A stretch of 64,000 nucleotides of DNA from the NCBI GenBank assembly GCA_023548195.1, contig JAJHZJ010000270.1:1178001-1242000 (forward strand). Direction: 5' to 3'. Position 1 is the first letter of the stretch, and the number at the start of each line of letters is the position of its first letter. This stretch comes from Bettongia penicillata ogilbyi. Its lineage: Eukaryota; Chordata; Mammalia; Diprotodontia; Potoroidae. The notes beneath the pieces are model-generated. The model was not told the origin of the DNA. It did no database searches and saw nothing but the letters and a program-made list of their open reading frames with translations. The position numbers and the translations under genes were made by a program. This document shows, piece by piece, positions 47,444-57,565 of the stretch.

Positions 47444-47927
47444 CTGCCTGCTGCTGAGGGAGTCCAGGCCGGCCGCCGCTGCCTCCGCTGCCGCCCACGC
47501 CTCTGCCTCCGCCGCTTCCTGCCCCCGTCTCTGCCGCCGCCGCTTCCTCCCGAGGGGGCCCGAGTCACGGAGACACTCCGCTCCCCCTCTCGTCCAGCCC
47601 AGCCTTCTCTCTCACTGACCTGTAGCTTCTGTGGGCGGAGGGACTTTCCCGGCTGCCGGAGCGTCCGTCCCTGAAGCCTGCTCGGGTCAGCTTCTCTGGG
47701 GCCGTGGCCAGGGTAGCGCTGGGGTGGGGTCCGCTTTCCGGGGCACGACAGACTCTGTGGACGGCTCTCCAGGGCTCACTGGAACGGAAATCTCTTCCCC
47801 TATGTTTATGCACCCCCTGCAGTGATTCAGAATTTATGGGGATCTCTTTTTACCTTAATTCTATGGGTTGTGGGTTCGGAGCTCGTAAACGTGCATCTTT
47901 CTACTCCGCCATCTTGGCTCCGCCCCC

Positions 47928-48654
47928 TTTCAATACTTATTTTGCCCTCTGGTTGTAGAATGTCAGGGCAGTTTTCCTCGATAATTTCATGGAAGATGAT
48001 ATCTAGGCTCTTTTTTTGATCATGACTTTCAGGTAGTCCCATAATTTTTAAATTGTCTCTCCTGGATCTATTTTCCAGGTCAGTTGTTTTTCCCCTGAGA
48101 CATTTCACATTCTCTTCCATTTTTTCATTCTTTTGGTTTTGTTTGGTGATTTCTTGGTTTCTCGTAAAGTCATTAGACTCCATCTGTTCCATTCTAATTT
48201 TGAGAGAACTATTCTCTTCAGTGAGCTTTTGAACCTCTTTTTCCATTTGACTCATTCCGCTTTTGAAAGCATTCTTCTCCTCATTGGCTTTTTGAGCATC
48301 TTTTGCCATTTGAGTGGGCCTATTTTTCAAGGTGTTATTTTCTTCAGCATTTTTTTGGGTCTCCTTTACCAAGGTATTGACCCATTTTTCATACTTTCCT
48401 TGCATCTCTCTCATTTCTCTTCCCAGTTTTTCGTCCACCTGTCTAATTTGCTTTTCAAAATCCTTTTTGAGTTCTTCCAAGGCCTGAGCCCATCCAACAT
48501 CCCCCTGGGATGTCTGGGGTACCGAGGCCCCGCCCTCCACGTCTTTCCCTGATGGCAAGAATATGTCCTCGTCATCAAATCCGAAAGTCGGGATCATTTA
48601 CATATGTTCAGAAAAGTTCTCTATAGTCTTATTTTTCTTCCCTTTTCTAGGCAT
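47928..48654 (-). pseudogene. Truncated L1 ORF1 of unit D2
   Basis: ORF1 starts at 48654 and would run to residue about 241, where the L1 5' end of D1 begins. It has a stop (TAA at 48598-48600, where D1 has CAA in 'QMQM') after some 18 codons. An internal open frame from 48597 (256 codons) covers the coiled coil and half of the RRM, then reads into the 5' UTR of D1. It lacks the C-terminal RNA-binding domain. No functional ORF1p expected. Confidence 0.85.
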
Positions 48655-48795
48655 TTTCCCAGCCAGTTACTTGACTTCTGAGATTCCTGTCCACCCCCAC
48701 CTAGATCCGCCCAGCTAGTGCTTGGGGTGTGAAATTCAAATGGGCTTTCCGCGGCAGGCGTAGCTGCTATTCAATGTGAGTTTAAGTTCTGGTGC

Positions 48796-48945
48796 TGGGG
48801 TGGGGGCAGGGCCACCTTCCAGGCTCAGTTCCCTCAGGGGCTTTATGCAGAGACCTTCAAAAATGGAGTGGGTGGGGCAGGGCTGTCTCCCAGGCTCAGC
48901 TCCTTCAGGTGGTTTATGCAGAGACTTTCAGTAATGAAGATCCTG
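48796..48945 (-). promoter_or_regulatory. 5' UTR of D2, two tandem monomers
   Basis: Two units (48796-48867, 48868-48945) equivalent to those in D1, with separate point differences. They precede the D2 ORF1 and would drive a transcript through both units of D. Confidence 0.5.
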
Positions 48946-49423
48946 CCTGCTGCTGGGGGAGTTCCGGCCGCTGCGGCCACGCCGCCACTGCCTCCCCCGC
49001 TTCCTGCCCTTGCCTCTGCCTCTGCCGCTTCCTCCCGAGGGGGCCCAAGCCACGGAGACACTCCGCTCCCCTCTCAGTCAGCCCAGGCGTGTCTCCCACT
49101 GACCTGTAGCGTCTGTGGGTGGAGGGACCTTCCAGGCTGCCGGAGGTTCCATCCCTGAAGCCTGCTCGGATCACCTTCTCTGGGGCCGCGGCCAGGGCAG
49201 CGCTGGGGTGGGGTCCGCTTTCTGGGGCGCGACGGACCCTGGGGACGGCTCTCCAGGGCTCTCTGGAACGGAAATCTCTTCCACTATGTTTCAGCACACC
49301 CTGTAGTAATCCAGAACTTCTGGGGAGCTCTTCTTACATTAAATCTATGGGCTGTGGTTTCGGAGCTCGCATTCGTGCGTCTTTGTACTCTGCCATCTTG
49401 ACTCTGCCCACAAGTGAATTTTT

Positions 49424-50644
49424 ACCAATTAATAATTTTCTATCTTTAGTACCTTTTCACCTTTAAATTTCAAAATACCTTAAAATACCACCTCATTATG
49501 TTCTGAACATGTCCTTAGGCAAGGTAGACCTTAATTAAACATAAGGGGAGCTGCTAGACCAGAGGCACTTCTCATCACAGTGTGTTTAGGAATGGAACAA
49601 AAGGGGGAATTTACTGCTCTTGATGTCCCAACATGGTTTATTAAGTTGTATTATATTTTTGATGTTAAAAATTAAAGTTTTGTCCATTAGCTAGATATAG
49701 GTACTTGAAGTAAAGAAATTATAAACTTTAGATGTTTTCTTCATGATAAAAGGGAAGTTAAAAAACACCCCAAATGAACTGACCAGAAAGTATCATTGCC
49801 GCCTTCCTTTCCCTCACTTTCCATATTGAATCAGTCCCCAAATGCTTTCATTTCATCCTCTGAGATGTCTTAGTTATCCATTCCTTTCCACTCACCTGGC
49901 CCTTATGCCAGTTCAGGCCCTTGTTACATAAAGTATCATAGGACCTTAGACATCATTTAGTCCAACTTGTCCATTTTGCAAAAGAGAGAAATCAGGTCTG
50001 GAGACCTCCTCTTTTCAGTGACTTGACCTGAGTTGCCCTGGTCAGAGTAAGAGGGTGAAACCCAAACTAGGAAACTCCCATGCAGGGCTTCCTGCCCCTC
50101 TACTTGTCTTGGCATTTGCAGTTGCTTCCTCTTGGTCTCTTTGCCTCCAGTCTTTCTTTTCTCCTTTGCTTTTCTCCCCTCCTTTTATCTTTAAAATAAA
50201 ATATTTATTTTTAATTGCATAGTCATCAACAGTCACAAACACATCAAGAGTAGCACTGACACACAAAATAAGCACTTGATAAAGATTTGTTGAATTGAAC
50301 TGAGTGATACAAGGTAGATTGTGAAAAAGACAAGAAGATGAACCCAAAGTGCTTTAAGGAAATTTGAGGAGGCAGAGAGCACATTTTTGTTTCTGATGGG
50401 ATTTGGGAACACCTACTGGAGGAAATTATGTGTGACCCGAGCTTTGAAGCTCGAAAAGAATTTCAGTAGCAGAGATGTAGAGAGAACATATTTATTCATA
50501 AGTGTAGGGAGATGTGAAAGAGAAGGATGAAGATCTGAAAACAGCTACTAATTCAGTTTTGTCATAGCACAAGGAGTCGGTTGGAACCAAAATTCATAGG
50601 ACCTAATTGCCAGAGAAACAGTCTGTGTTGTAGACTCTAGGTTA
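49424..50644. other. Intron 1 stretch
   Basis: A diverged SINE of the 'ggaccttagacatcatttag' class lies at about 49930-50075. The rest shows no gene or repeat. Confidence 0.45.
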
Positions 50645-50822
50645 GCAGTCAGCAGTCTCTGGCCCAGGAGCCAGATTGGGCCAAATCCTGCGGGCTACTT
50701 GTCTTGTTTTGGTTCACCTGATATGCTAAGAATGGCTATGTTCTTAGCTTGGAATGCGGTACATAAAGGATAAGGGATTTAACCGTTGGCCAGCGGTTTG
50801 CATACCCCTGTTCTAGGAAAAG
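50645..50822 (+). mobile_element. hAT-like miniature element, decayed
   Basis: Words 'ggttagcagtcagcagtctc', 'attgggccaaatcctgcggg' and 'ggccagcggtttgcataccc' match the ends and body of a common old mammalian hAT element ('gccaaatc.ggcc'). Confidence 0.6.
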
Positions 50823-51004
50823 GATTGATACCCAAGATAGGTAGGAGAATAGATGAAATGCATCTAACTAGCTTCAGTCTTTCTTGAACTTTCCGAACAC
50901 TCACCCATCATCTGTTAAATAATTTGCTCTTGGAGTTTGCCAGGAGTTGAAGTTAAACTGTTTTACATAGTTTGTGGAATATATTATCTTCTCTCTCTCT
51001 CTCT

Positions 51005-51230
51005 TTTTAGTATTTATTTATTTGTTTTTACTTTTTAACATTCATTTCTATCAGATTTTGAGTTCTAAATTTTCTCTTTCTCCTTCCACTTCCCTCCCCA
51101 AGATGGCATACAATGTGATATAGACGATATATATGTAAAATCATATTCAACATATTTTCCCATTAATCATATTTTCCCATTAAAGAATATTGTCTTCACC
51201 TTTTTGAAAATCAAGGCAATATTTGCCCAT
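51005..51230 (-). mobile_element. L1 3' UTR fragment
   Basis: The left edge is T-rich ('tatttatttatttg'), then 'ttaacattcatttctatcag', 'gagttctaaattttctcttt' and 'ccccaagatggcatacaatg'. This is an inverted L1 3' end, 5'-truncated. It is separate from the D element. Confidence 0.75.
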
Positions 51231-52329
51231 CTTTAGTCTTGTGTTGCCACTCTTTCCTCCTAAACCCTGGAAAATCATTGACAGCAACTTAGCAGTCCTG
51301 TGCTCCAGCTCCTTTAAGGGTGGGTGAGCTTCACTGGGTCAGAGGACTTGAGCGCATTTATTTCAACCAGGCAACTCTTCATTATTTCTTCACTTCTCTT
51401 TGATTTCACTTCCCCTTTGCCTCCTTTTATCCCGTCTCTTATAGTCAGAGGGTCATTCTCCTTGATGGAGACAATAGAAATAAAAAAGGGTTGAGTATTT
51501 CTGCTTCACAAAATCAAAGATCTGCGAGGTGGAAGTGACCCCAGTGGTTAGCTACTCCAATTTGCATCTGACCAAGAAAATGTTCTGCAGCATCATGGAG
51601 AAGTGAAGACTTTGGGGGAGCTTTTCTCTTCATCCCCTGTTACTAGGCCTACCTCCACTCCTCTGTTCCTGTACATATTTGTTCTTATCCCTAACAGTAA
51701 AAACAAACAAAGCCCTTTATAAAAAACAGAAAGCAAAACTCCTTTTTTTGTGTTTCTTGTCTCACTCTCTTTTTTTTTTTTTGCATATGCCCTTCAAAAA
51801 TATGAACTCATTAGGAAAATCCAGCCTCATCAGTAGCTATGTGTGTTTCCCCGTTGTGTTTCAGAATCATTTGAGATTCGTTCTTGAGTCTTCAGTTCAT
51901 TACAGCATCAGGTCAAAGTACCACGACTATATTTCCTCTGAAGCTTTTGAAATTTTCTCTCTGGAAGTCTAAATGGTACACATCAGGTTTTTCCTCTCCT
52001 TATTTACCCCAAACCATTACCCTCTGAGGTCGCCCAACTCTGCAGCGTAACTTTGTTTGCCCCACATCAACTACGGGAGGAATGCTGCGTGACAACACGC
52101 ACTCTTACCTTTGTTTGGCTAAGTGATCGTAGAGGAAAAACTAAGGAGTATTCGGATTTTTCCCTCCAGAATTAACCAACTGTAATATAATTCAGACCCT
52201 TTACAAAAGAAATACTATAGGTCAGTGGCTGTATAGGGACACATTGTGTGAAAATTTTGAAAACTTAAGTGAAGACAAGATAGGACAGTGAACATGGGTA
52301 AACAGAAAGGCATTTTCCTGCAGGGGGTT
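51231..52329. other. Intron 1 stretch
   Basis: An ancient SINE trace at 51505-51600. No gene or exon recognised. Confidence 0.4.
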
Positions 52330-52700
52330 ACGTGGGCTAACGTAAGAATCCTGGACTTGGAGTCCTAAGACTGAGTCTTGAGTCATGCTTTTGGCACTTG
52401 CCAGCTGGGTGACCCTGGCCAAGTCGCTGATCCTCAGCTCCCTCATTTGTTGTTGCTGAGTTGTTTTCAGTTGTGTCCCCCTCTTTGTGATGTCATCCCT
52501 CTTGAGGATTTTCTTGGTGAAGGTACTGGAGTGATTTGCCGTTTGCTTCTCCATCTCAGTTTTACAGATGAGGAAGCTGAGGCAAACAGCATTAGGTGAC
52601 TTGCAGGGTCACACTGCTTGTAAGTGTCTGAGTTTGAGTTTGAACCCACATCTTTCTGACTTTAATTCTGGCACTCTATCTACTGTGCCCTTCATCTGTA
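52330..52700. repeat. MIR fragment with an inverted MAR1-like SINE inside
   Basis: 52330-52447 is a plus-strand MIR core ('cttggagtcctaagactgag', 'gctgggtgaccctggccaag'). From 52448 to about 52685 a minus-strand MAR1-like copy follows ('tttcttggtgaaggtactgg', 'ccgtttgcttctccatctca', 'gcactctatctactgtgccc'). The words after it ('ttcatctgtagaatttgta') could be the resumed MIR. Confidence 0.65.
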
Positions 52701-54059
52701 GAATTTGTACTACATATCACAGGCTAATTGAGAAGAAAGTATCTTGTAAATTTTATATTGTTTTGTCAGTATGAACTATTAGTATAATAGGAGGAAAGAT
52801 TTAGAGCTAGAAGGTCCTGAGAGATCTTTTGGTGCAGGCACTTAGTTTTACAAACGAGAATTGATAAAGGACCACGTGACACAGGTCGCGTGGAAGAGCC
52901 CCGATCTGGGCCCAAGTTCTCTATTTCTGTTCTACCCTGCTGACTGTGATCTCATAAAATAGCTGTGGGACAGTTCTCTATTCTGTCATTCTTATCATTT
53001 ATTATTTATGTCATTATTGATTTGGTGCTGGATGAGGGTTGCATTCAGTTTGAGAAAACACATGTCCTTTATTTCAGCAGTTCTCTGCTTTCTTTATACC
53101 AAAAAGTTCCTTGAAAAGTAAGATCTGGGAATGAATTGGTTCAGGTAAAAATTTGTAGTCACTACAGTGGATTTTTAGAGACCCCCGTACCCCAAGTTGT
53201 GTTACCAGATTAAACATTTGTGTTGTATGCTCTTTGGCAACACACATGCCAAAAGTAGAACACTGTGGAGACAATTAGCATTATCCTCTCCATAAGGGAG
53301 CATGCAAATTCACTTAGTGTCCATACTATAAAGGGAAAAGGTTCTTGTTGCCAACCATGACCACAGTGACCAAATGGTGTTGTCCCTTTATATTTCTTTT
53401 AGAAGACTTGGGAGCAGTAATGTTGGGTAAGAAATGGGAGTCACTTCCAGACCCTGAAGAACTGTCAATGGTCTGCAAAACACTATTTGGCCACCTTTGG
53501 ATTGTGAAGTTAATTTTCCAGCAGCCCCTGGTATTGATTTCTTCTTCTGTAGTAGACTTGTATTTTAGTTCTTCAGCAACTCTGTAATCTCATAGTCAGA
53601 GATCCTCTTTCAGTTAGTACAAATGTTTCATTGACATCTGGGGAAAAGAAATCCAGGTTAGGTACACATTTGTTACTATGGAGGCCTGTAAGCATGGGCA
53701 TGTGGTAGGAGAGGCCATCGGCATTTTGCTTGGACATCCTAAAAATATGCTGAACAACTTTCTTTCCCTGGCACGTTTGCAATGAGGTCTTGCTTACAGG
53801 AAGGGATTGTGCTTTTTGCTTTCTTGTCCCAGAAGGGAAATTTAGTTATTTTTGCTTCCTTGTGACAAGAGCAAACAATTTCTTCACATACTTTTATTTC
53901 CTTACCTTTTCAGTAGAATTAATAAGGCTATTCATGCCACAAGTGGTATGCTTGTCAAGCACTTGGAAATGTTTGGAAGAACGGTGTTGCATAAGGAAAG
54001 GACTGCTTGTAAATGGGACCTAGAGGAGGTTCCTAATATGAAATCATTCATCCTTCCAG
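52701..54059. other. Intron 1, right end
   Basis: An ancient SINE trace at 52790-52930. It contains the candidate microexon at 53403-53426. The last bases are the acceptor 'aatcattcatccttccag'. Confidence 0.45.
53403..53426 (+). CDS. Candidate 24-nt microexon of the host gene
   Basis: A strong acceptor ('tatatttcttttag') and donor ('g|gtaagaa') bracket 24 nt. Placed between the first and second called exons, its phase (1 in, 1 out) fits exactly. It would insert eight in-frame residues, EDLGAVML, before the Asp that starts the next exon. The evidence is only splice-site shape, length divisible by three, and phase. It may be a chance match. Confidence 0.3.
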
Positions 54060-54199
54060 ATCATCTTGTGATCAAGAACAGACTGGCTGAAACAGAGTCA
54101 TCAGGAAACAGTTCTGCCCCACTTGTGTATCCACACACTCGGTGTGTCAGGAGTGAGCGCCTTCTCCTTCCTGTGGCACAGCCTCCAGAGGAGGAGCAG
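54060..54199 (+). CDS. Unrecognised host gene, second called exon
   Basis: A 140-nt exon with acceptor 'attcatccttccag' and donor 'gagcag|gtaata'. It enters in phase 1 and leaves in phase 0. Translation starts 'DHLVIKNRLAETESSGNS' and ends 'LLLPVAQPPEEEQ'. The middle is Ser, Pro and Arg rich, suggesting a flexible linker. It joins in frame to the first exon (28627-28782) and to the third (56211-56282), giving 'PPEEEQ-IVIDEGQ'. The last 34 nt and the donor lie in a 59-bp tandem duplication (54166-54283), so a second near-identical donor sits 59 bp downstream. The product is not recognised. Confidence 0.65.
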
Positions 54200-54283
54200 G
54201 TAATACTACAGGGACCTTCATTTACCTTCCTGTAGCACAGCCTCCAGAGGAAGAGCAGGTAATGCTACAGGGACCTTCATTTG
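54166..54283 (+). repeat. 59-bp tandem duplication over an exon-intron edge
   Basis: Two units (54166-54224, 54225-54283), 55 of 59 positions identical. Each holds 'ccttcctgt.gcacag', the exon end 'cctccagagga.gagcag', a 'gtaat' donor and 'ctacagggaccttcattt'. Confidence 0.95.
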
Positions 54284-54639
54284 TCTGTGGACTCCAGACA
54301 TCTGAGCTGGGTAACAGGTCAGTTTGATGAGAAACCCTGCTTCAGGTGTGTAGTGTGGGAGCCAGATATTCATGGCCTCTGTTGCCCTCCCGCTGGTCAG
54401 GGGAGGGTTAGTGAGATCACGTGTGAGAGCTGGATTGGAGGCACATGGCAAGTGGAATGACGACTGCTCCTGGAGGGGCTTGCCCGCTCTGTCCTGCATC
54501 AAGCCTCTCCCTTACAACAGTCTGGTCACAGGGCCACTACGTGTCAGAACTGGGATTCGATTTCAGATCTGACTCTTAACTTGTACGTTCTTTCTGTTAC
54601 ACCATTAGCCTCACACACCATGCTCTGGCTTCCATCACC

Positions 54640-54950
54640 AGGACTTTGCACTGGTCATCCTCCATGGCTCGAAGCTCTCTCTCCTCAGCTTTGCCTCTGG
54701 GAGTCCCTAGTTCCCCCTAGACTCTCCCACCTTCTTCATGAAATCTTTCCTGACTCTTCCCCTTTCTGTAAGTGCCTTCCTTCTATCTTTGCCTGGTCTT
54801 TCTTTTGTGTATATTATGTTAACCTTATATGTGGATCTGTCTTCCCAGGAGAATTTGAGCATATGGACTGTTTCGTCTGTATCTTTGAATTCTCGATGCC
54901 TTATTTGGTCCCTGGCTCATACCAGGGTCTTAATAAAGGGCTCTGTGATC
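54640..54950 (+). repeat. L2 3' region
   Basis: 'cttcttcatgaaatctttcc', then the segment around 'gaatttgagcatatggactg', and an end reading 'taccagggtcttaataaag'. A diverged L2 3' UTR. Confidence 0.6.
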
Positions 54951-55004
54951 AACTAATTGGGATTGCACAATATTCTTCTCTGACATAGTTGAATTCTAAA
55001 GCTA

Positions 55005-55170
55005 GAGTCCTTAACCTCCAGTCCATGAACTTGTTTCTTAAAAAAATTAATTTTCTTTCAATATAATTGGCTTCCTTTGTTATCATATGTGTAATGTATT
55101 TTATGCATTTTAAACATTATTCTGAGAAAAGGTCCATAGGCCTTCCCAGCCAGGGCTACAACAGAACCCA
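55005..55170 (-). mobile_element. hAT-like miniature element
   Basis: Inverted relative to 40047-40212: 'gagtccttaacctccagtcc', 'tttcaatataattggcttcc' and 'tttatgcattttaaacatta'. Same family, name uncertain. Confidence 0.6.
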
Positions 55171-56210
55171 AAAGCTTCTTATTCTGCTTTAAGATGTCGA
55201 TCTCCAGTGGTTATGGAGGTCCTTTAGACGTCCTACAAAATCTGCTCGGGCTCTCCCATGTAGGATTTTCTCTTGAACCCATCAATTAATTTCTATTTGT
55301 ATTTCTGCTTCACGAAAGTAATGAGTTCTGTTGTGTTAGTAACCTGGAGTAGAAAATGAAACGTTTTTTGTGGTTTTAAAATTACCTTTTTCTAAGGACA
55401 ACCTTAATTTTTACTATTTCCATATCTGGCACCAAATTCACATTCTTCATGCTTTTGTGAACTTTATTCTTATCTCTCAATGCCAAGAAGGTTTTTTTCT
55501 TTAAGTGTGTTAGTTTTCATTTTCTTTCTCTGTTTTGGAACCTGGTGACCGGGATTGCAAATAGTGATCTAGCTGTGACCACAGAGCAGTTTTGTAAAGG
55601 GCCAGAAAACAAGGTTGTATGAAAAAATATCTATTTTCTCAGTAACAGCAGTGACTTTTATTTAGCACCAGAACCTAGGCCAGGTGAGAGCTCATGGGAT
55701 TGAAGATTATAGATCTTTCTTTTTTTTGGTAGGTGCAGGTTTTTTTTTTCTTTCCTATTTAAATGAAGCAGTATTTATTACCTTACATCTCAACCCCCAA
55801 CCTGAGCACATGGAGTAGGGAGGGCAAGAAGAAGGAGTAGCTGTAGATTGCTAATTGCCATTCACACCCTTGACTTATAGACGTGCGAGAGCCTTTTGGA
55901 GTAAGGGAGAAGGACTTTGAGTTCGGCTGGAAACGCTGCCTTAACATTCTCTCATTTGTTCTTTTAGCATTCTTTGTGTTATTCTCGTTGCACACAGGAG
56001 GAACTGAGTTTGAGTGAGTGAGGCCTGCTTCTGCTATGGCTGAGTTAGGGGACTCTGCTGCTTTTTAGTGGAGCGAGTCCATCCTGTACATCTAATTAAT
56101 GGGGAAGAGAAGGGAATGCTGTCCTGGTGTATGGAGAGAAGTGTTATAGGGGCTATGCCTGGCTTTGTGCTGTTTCATTTCCCATCTTTCTGTTTTTACT
56201 GTATTTACAG
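55171..56210. other. Intron between exons two and three
   Basis: No exon or clear repeat. T-runs at 55725-55755. The last bases are the acceptor 'ttttactgtatttacag'. Confidence 0.45.
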
Positions 56211-56282
56211 ATAGTGATTGATGAAGGACAGAAAGTCGGCATTTCCATTCCAGGTGACCTAAATCGGGCAGGAAAGGTGAAG
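56211..56282 (+). CDS. Unrecognised host gene, third called exon
   Basis: A 72-nt exon, 24 codons, phase 0 at both ends, with acceptor 'tactgtatttacag' and donor 'gtgaag|gtgagg'. It encodes 'IVIDEGQKVGISIPGDLNRA' followed by GKVK. A second GT at 56277-56278 could shorten it, but that would break phase with the next exon. It follows exon 54060-54199 in frame and leads to 58883-58949. Composition suggests an exposed, partly beta segment. Function unknown. Confidence 0.7.
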
Positions 56283-56404
56283 GTGAGGCATGACTTTTTT
56301 TTTCAGCCATCATATAACAGATTTCCCTTGCCTAATCTCAGGCACATTCAGGGGCATAAGTAGCTTTCATCTTTTTTTTTTTTTATTGTTTTAATGATCT
56401 TTAT

Positions 56405-56665
56405 TTTGTATTTGGACAACTAGGTGGTTCATTGGATAGAGCATGAGGCCTGGAGTCAGGAAGGCCTGAATTTAAATCCAGCCTCAGACACTTAGTAGCT
56501 GTGTGACCCTGGGCAAGTCACTTCACCCTGTTTGCCTCAGTTCCTCATCTGTGAAATGAGCTGGAGGAGGAAATGGCAACTCACTCCAGTATCTCTGCCA
56601 AGAAAACCCCAGACAGGGTCATGAAGAGTCAGATGTGACTGAAACCAACATTTTGTTGAACCAAC
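56405..56665 (+). repeat. MAR1-like CORE-SINE
   Basis: Complete and well preserved: 'actaggtggttcattggata', 'cctggagtcaggaaggcctg', 'gctgtgtgaccctgggcaag', 'ctcactccagtatctctgcc' and 'gggtcatgaagagtcagatg'. Confidence 0.9.
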
Positions 56666-57404
56666 AACATTTTGTTTTTGGGTTGGGTTGAGCTCAGGCC
56701 CCTCCCTCCTAGATGCTTGGCAGATAGAAAGGTTACTTGTTATGGAGAAAAGTGAGTCTTGTTCCTCACAGAATATACTGTACTGATTTTGAGAAATTCA
56801 GAAGATCAACAAATGGCTAAACTATTCCCCAAAAGCATTTACATCAAAAATAAATGGAGGGGGAATGCCTTTTGAATGCCAGCAAATGACTACATAGAAA
56901 GAAAAAATATGGGACTCCAGTTATTTTCAGGATTTTGAAGTAACCTCTTAGCATTGTCTGGGAAATAGTAGACTGATGAAAAAGAAGCTGGGCTATGTAT
57001 TTTTTAAAAGCCTAATACTATTTGTGAGGTCGTAACTGCCATTTGAAAGCACTTTTTCATGTATAAGCTGTTACTCAAGGAGGTATTGAGGTGTTTTTTA
57101 GCCTTTACTCCTCTAGGTCTTATGCTTGTGAGAGGTGAAATCATTTGATCATTTACGCCCTCTGGTGTTCCCCTGAAATGAATTAACTGGCCTCTGAAAT
57201 GTTCCCACTCTGTGTATTGTGAGAGGTAATACTTCACTTGGGATATTTATTTTTCAGTGATGGGCTGCCGTTACATCTGCAAAGGCCATTTGTTCTGCAT
57301 TTTACTTTAAAGACATTTTCCATTGTATTTGTATGAGAGAACATATGGGTTTTTGCCCTCCTCATTTTTTATGTCATGTTCCAGAAGCAGGATGTTTTGT
57401 TTTG
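56666..57404. other. Intron between exons three and four
   Basis: No gene or repeat recognised. Confidence 0.4.
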
Positions 57405-57565
57405 CTGACCTCTTGCCTCAAACACTTACTTAGCTGCGTGACTCTTGGACAATCACTTCTCCTTTCTCAGTCTCAGTTTCCTCATCCATAAAATGGGGAT
57501 AATAATAGCATCTACCTCCCAGGGTTATTGTACCTGACGTGTTCCAGAAGTGCTAGCCATTATTA
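57405..57565 (+). repeat. MIR-type SINE
   Basis: 'cttagctgcgtgactcttgg', 'cagtttcctcatccataaaa' and 'atctacctcccagggttatt', ending 'gtgctagccattattatg'. Confidence 0.8.

Larger units (their letters stand above)
44979..49411 (-). mobile_element. Composite ORF1-only L1 element D (two units, one insertion)
   Basis: A single insertion flanked by the 12-bp duplication aagtgaattttt (44967-44978 and 49412-49423). Read on the minus strand: unit D2 (49411 to 47928) has a 5' end, a GC-rich 5' UTR and ORF1 up to about residue 241. It is cut there and followed directly by a new L1 5' end opening unit D1 (47927 to 44979), which has a complete 5' UTR, an intact ORF1, a CA-rich microsatellite, a G-rich 3' UTR and an A-rich tail turned into an ATCT repeat. 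No downstream half of D2 exists anywhere. ORF2 is absent from both units. Both resemble C1 closely and look young. Confidence 0.9.
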
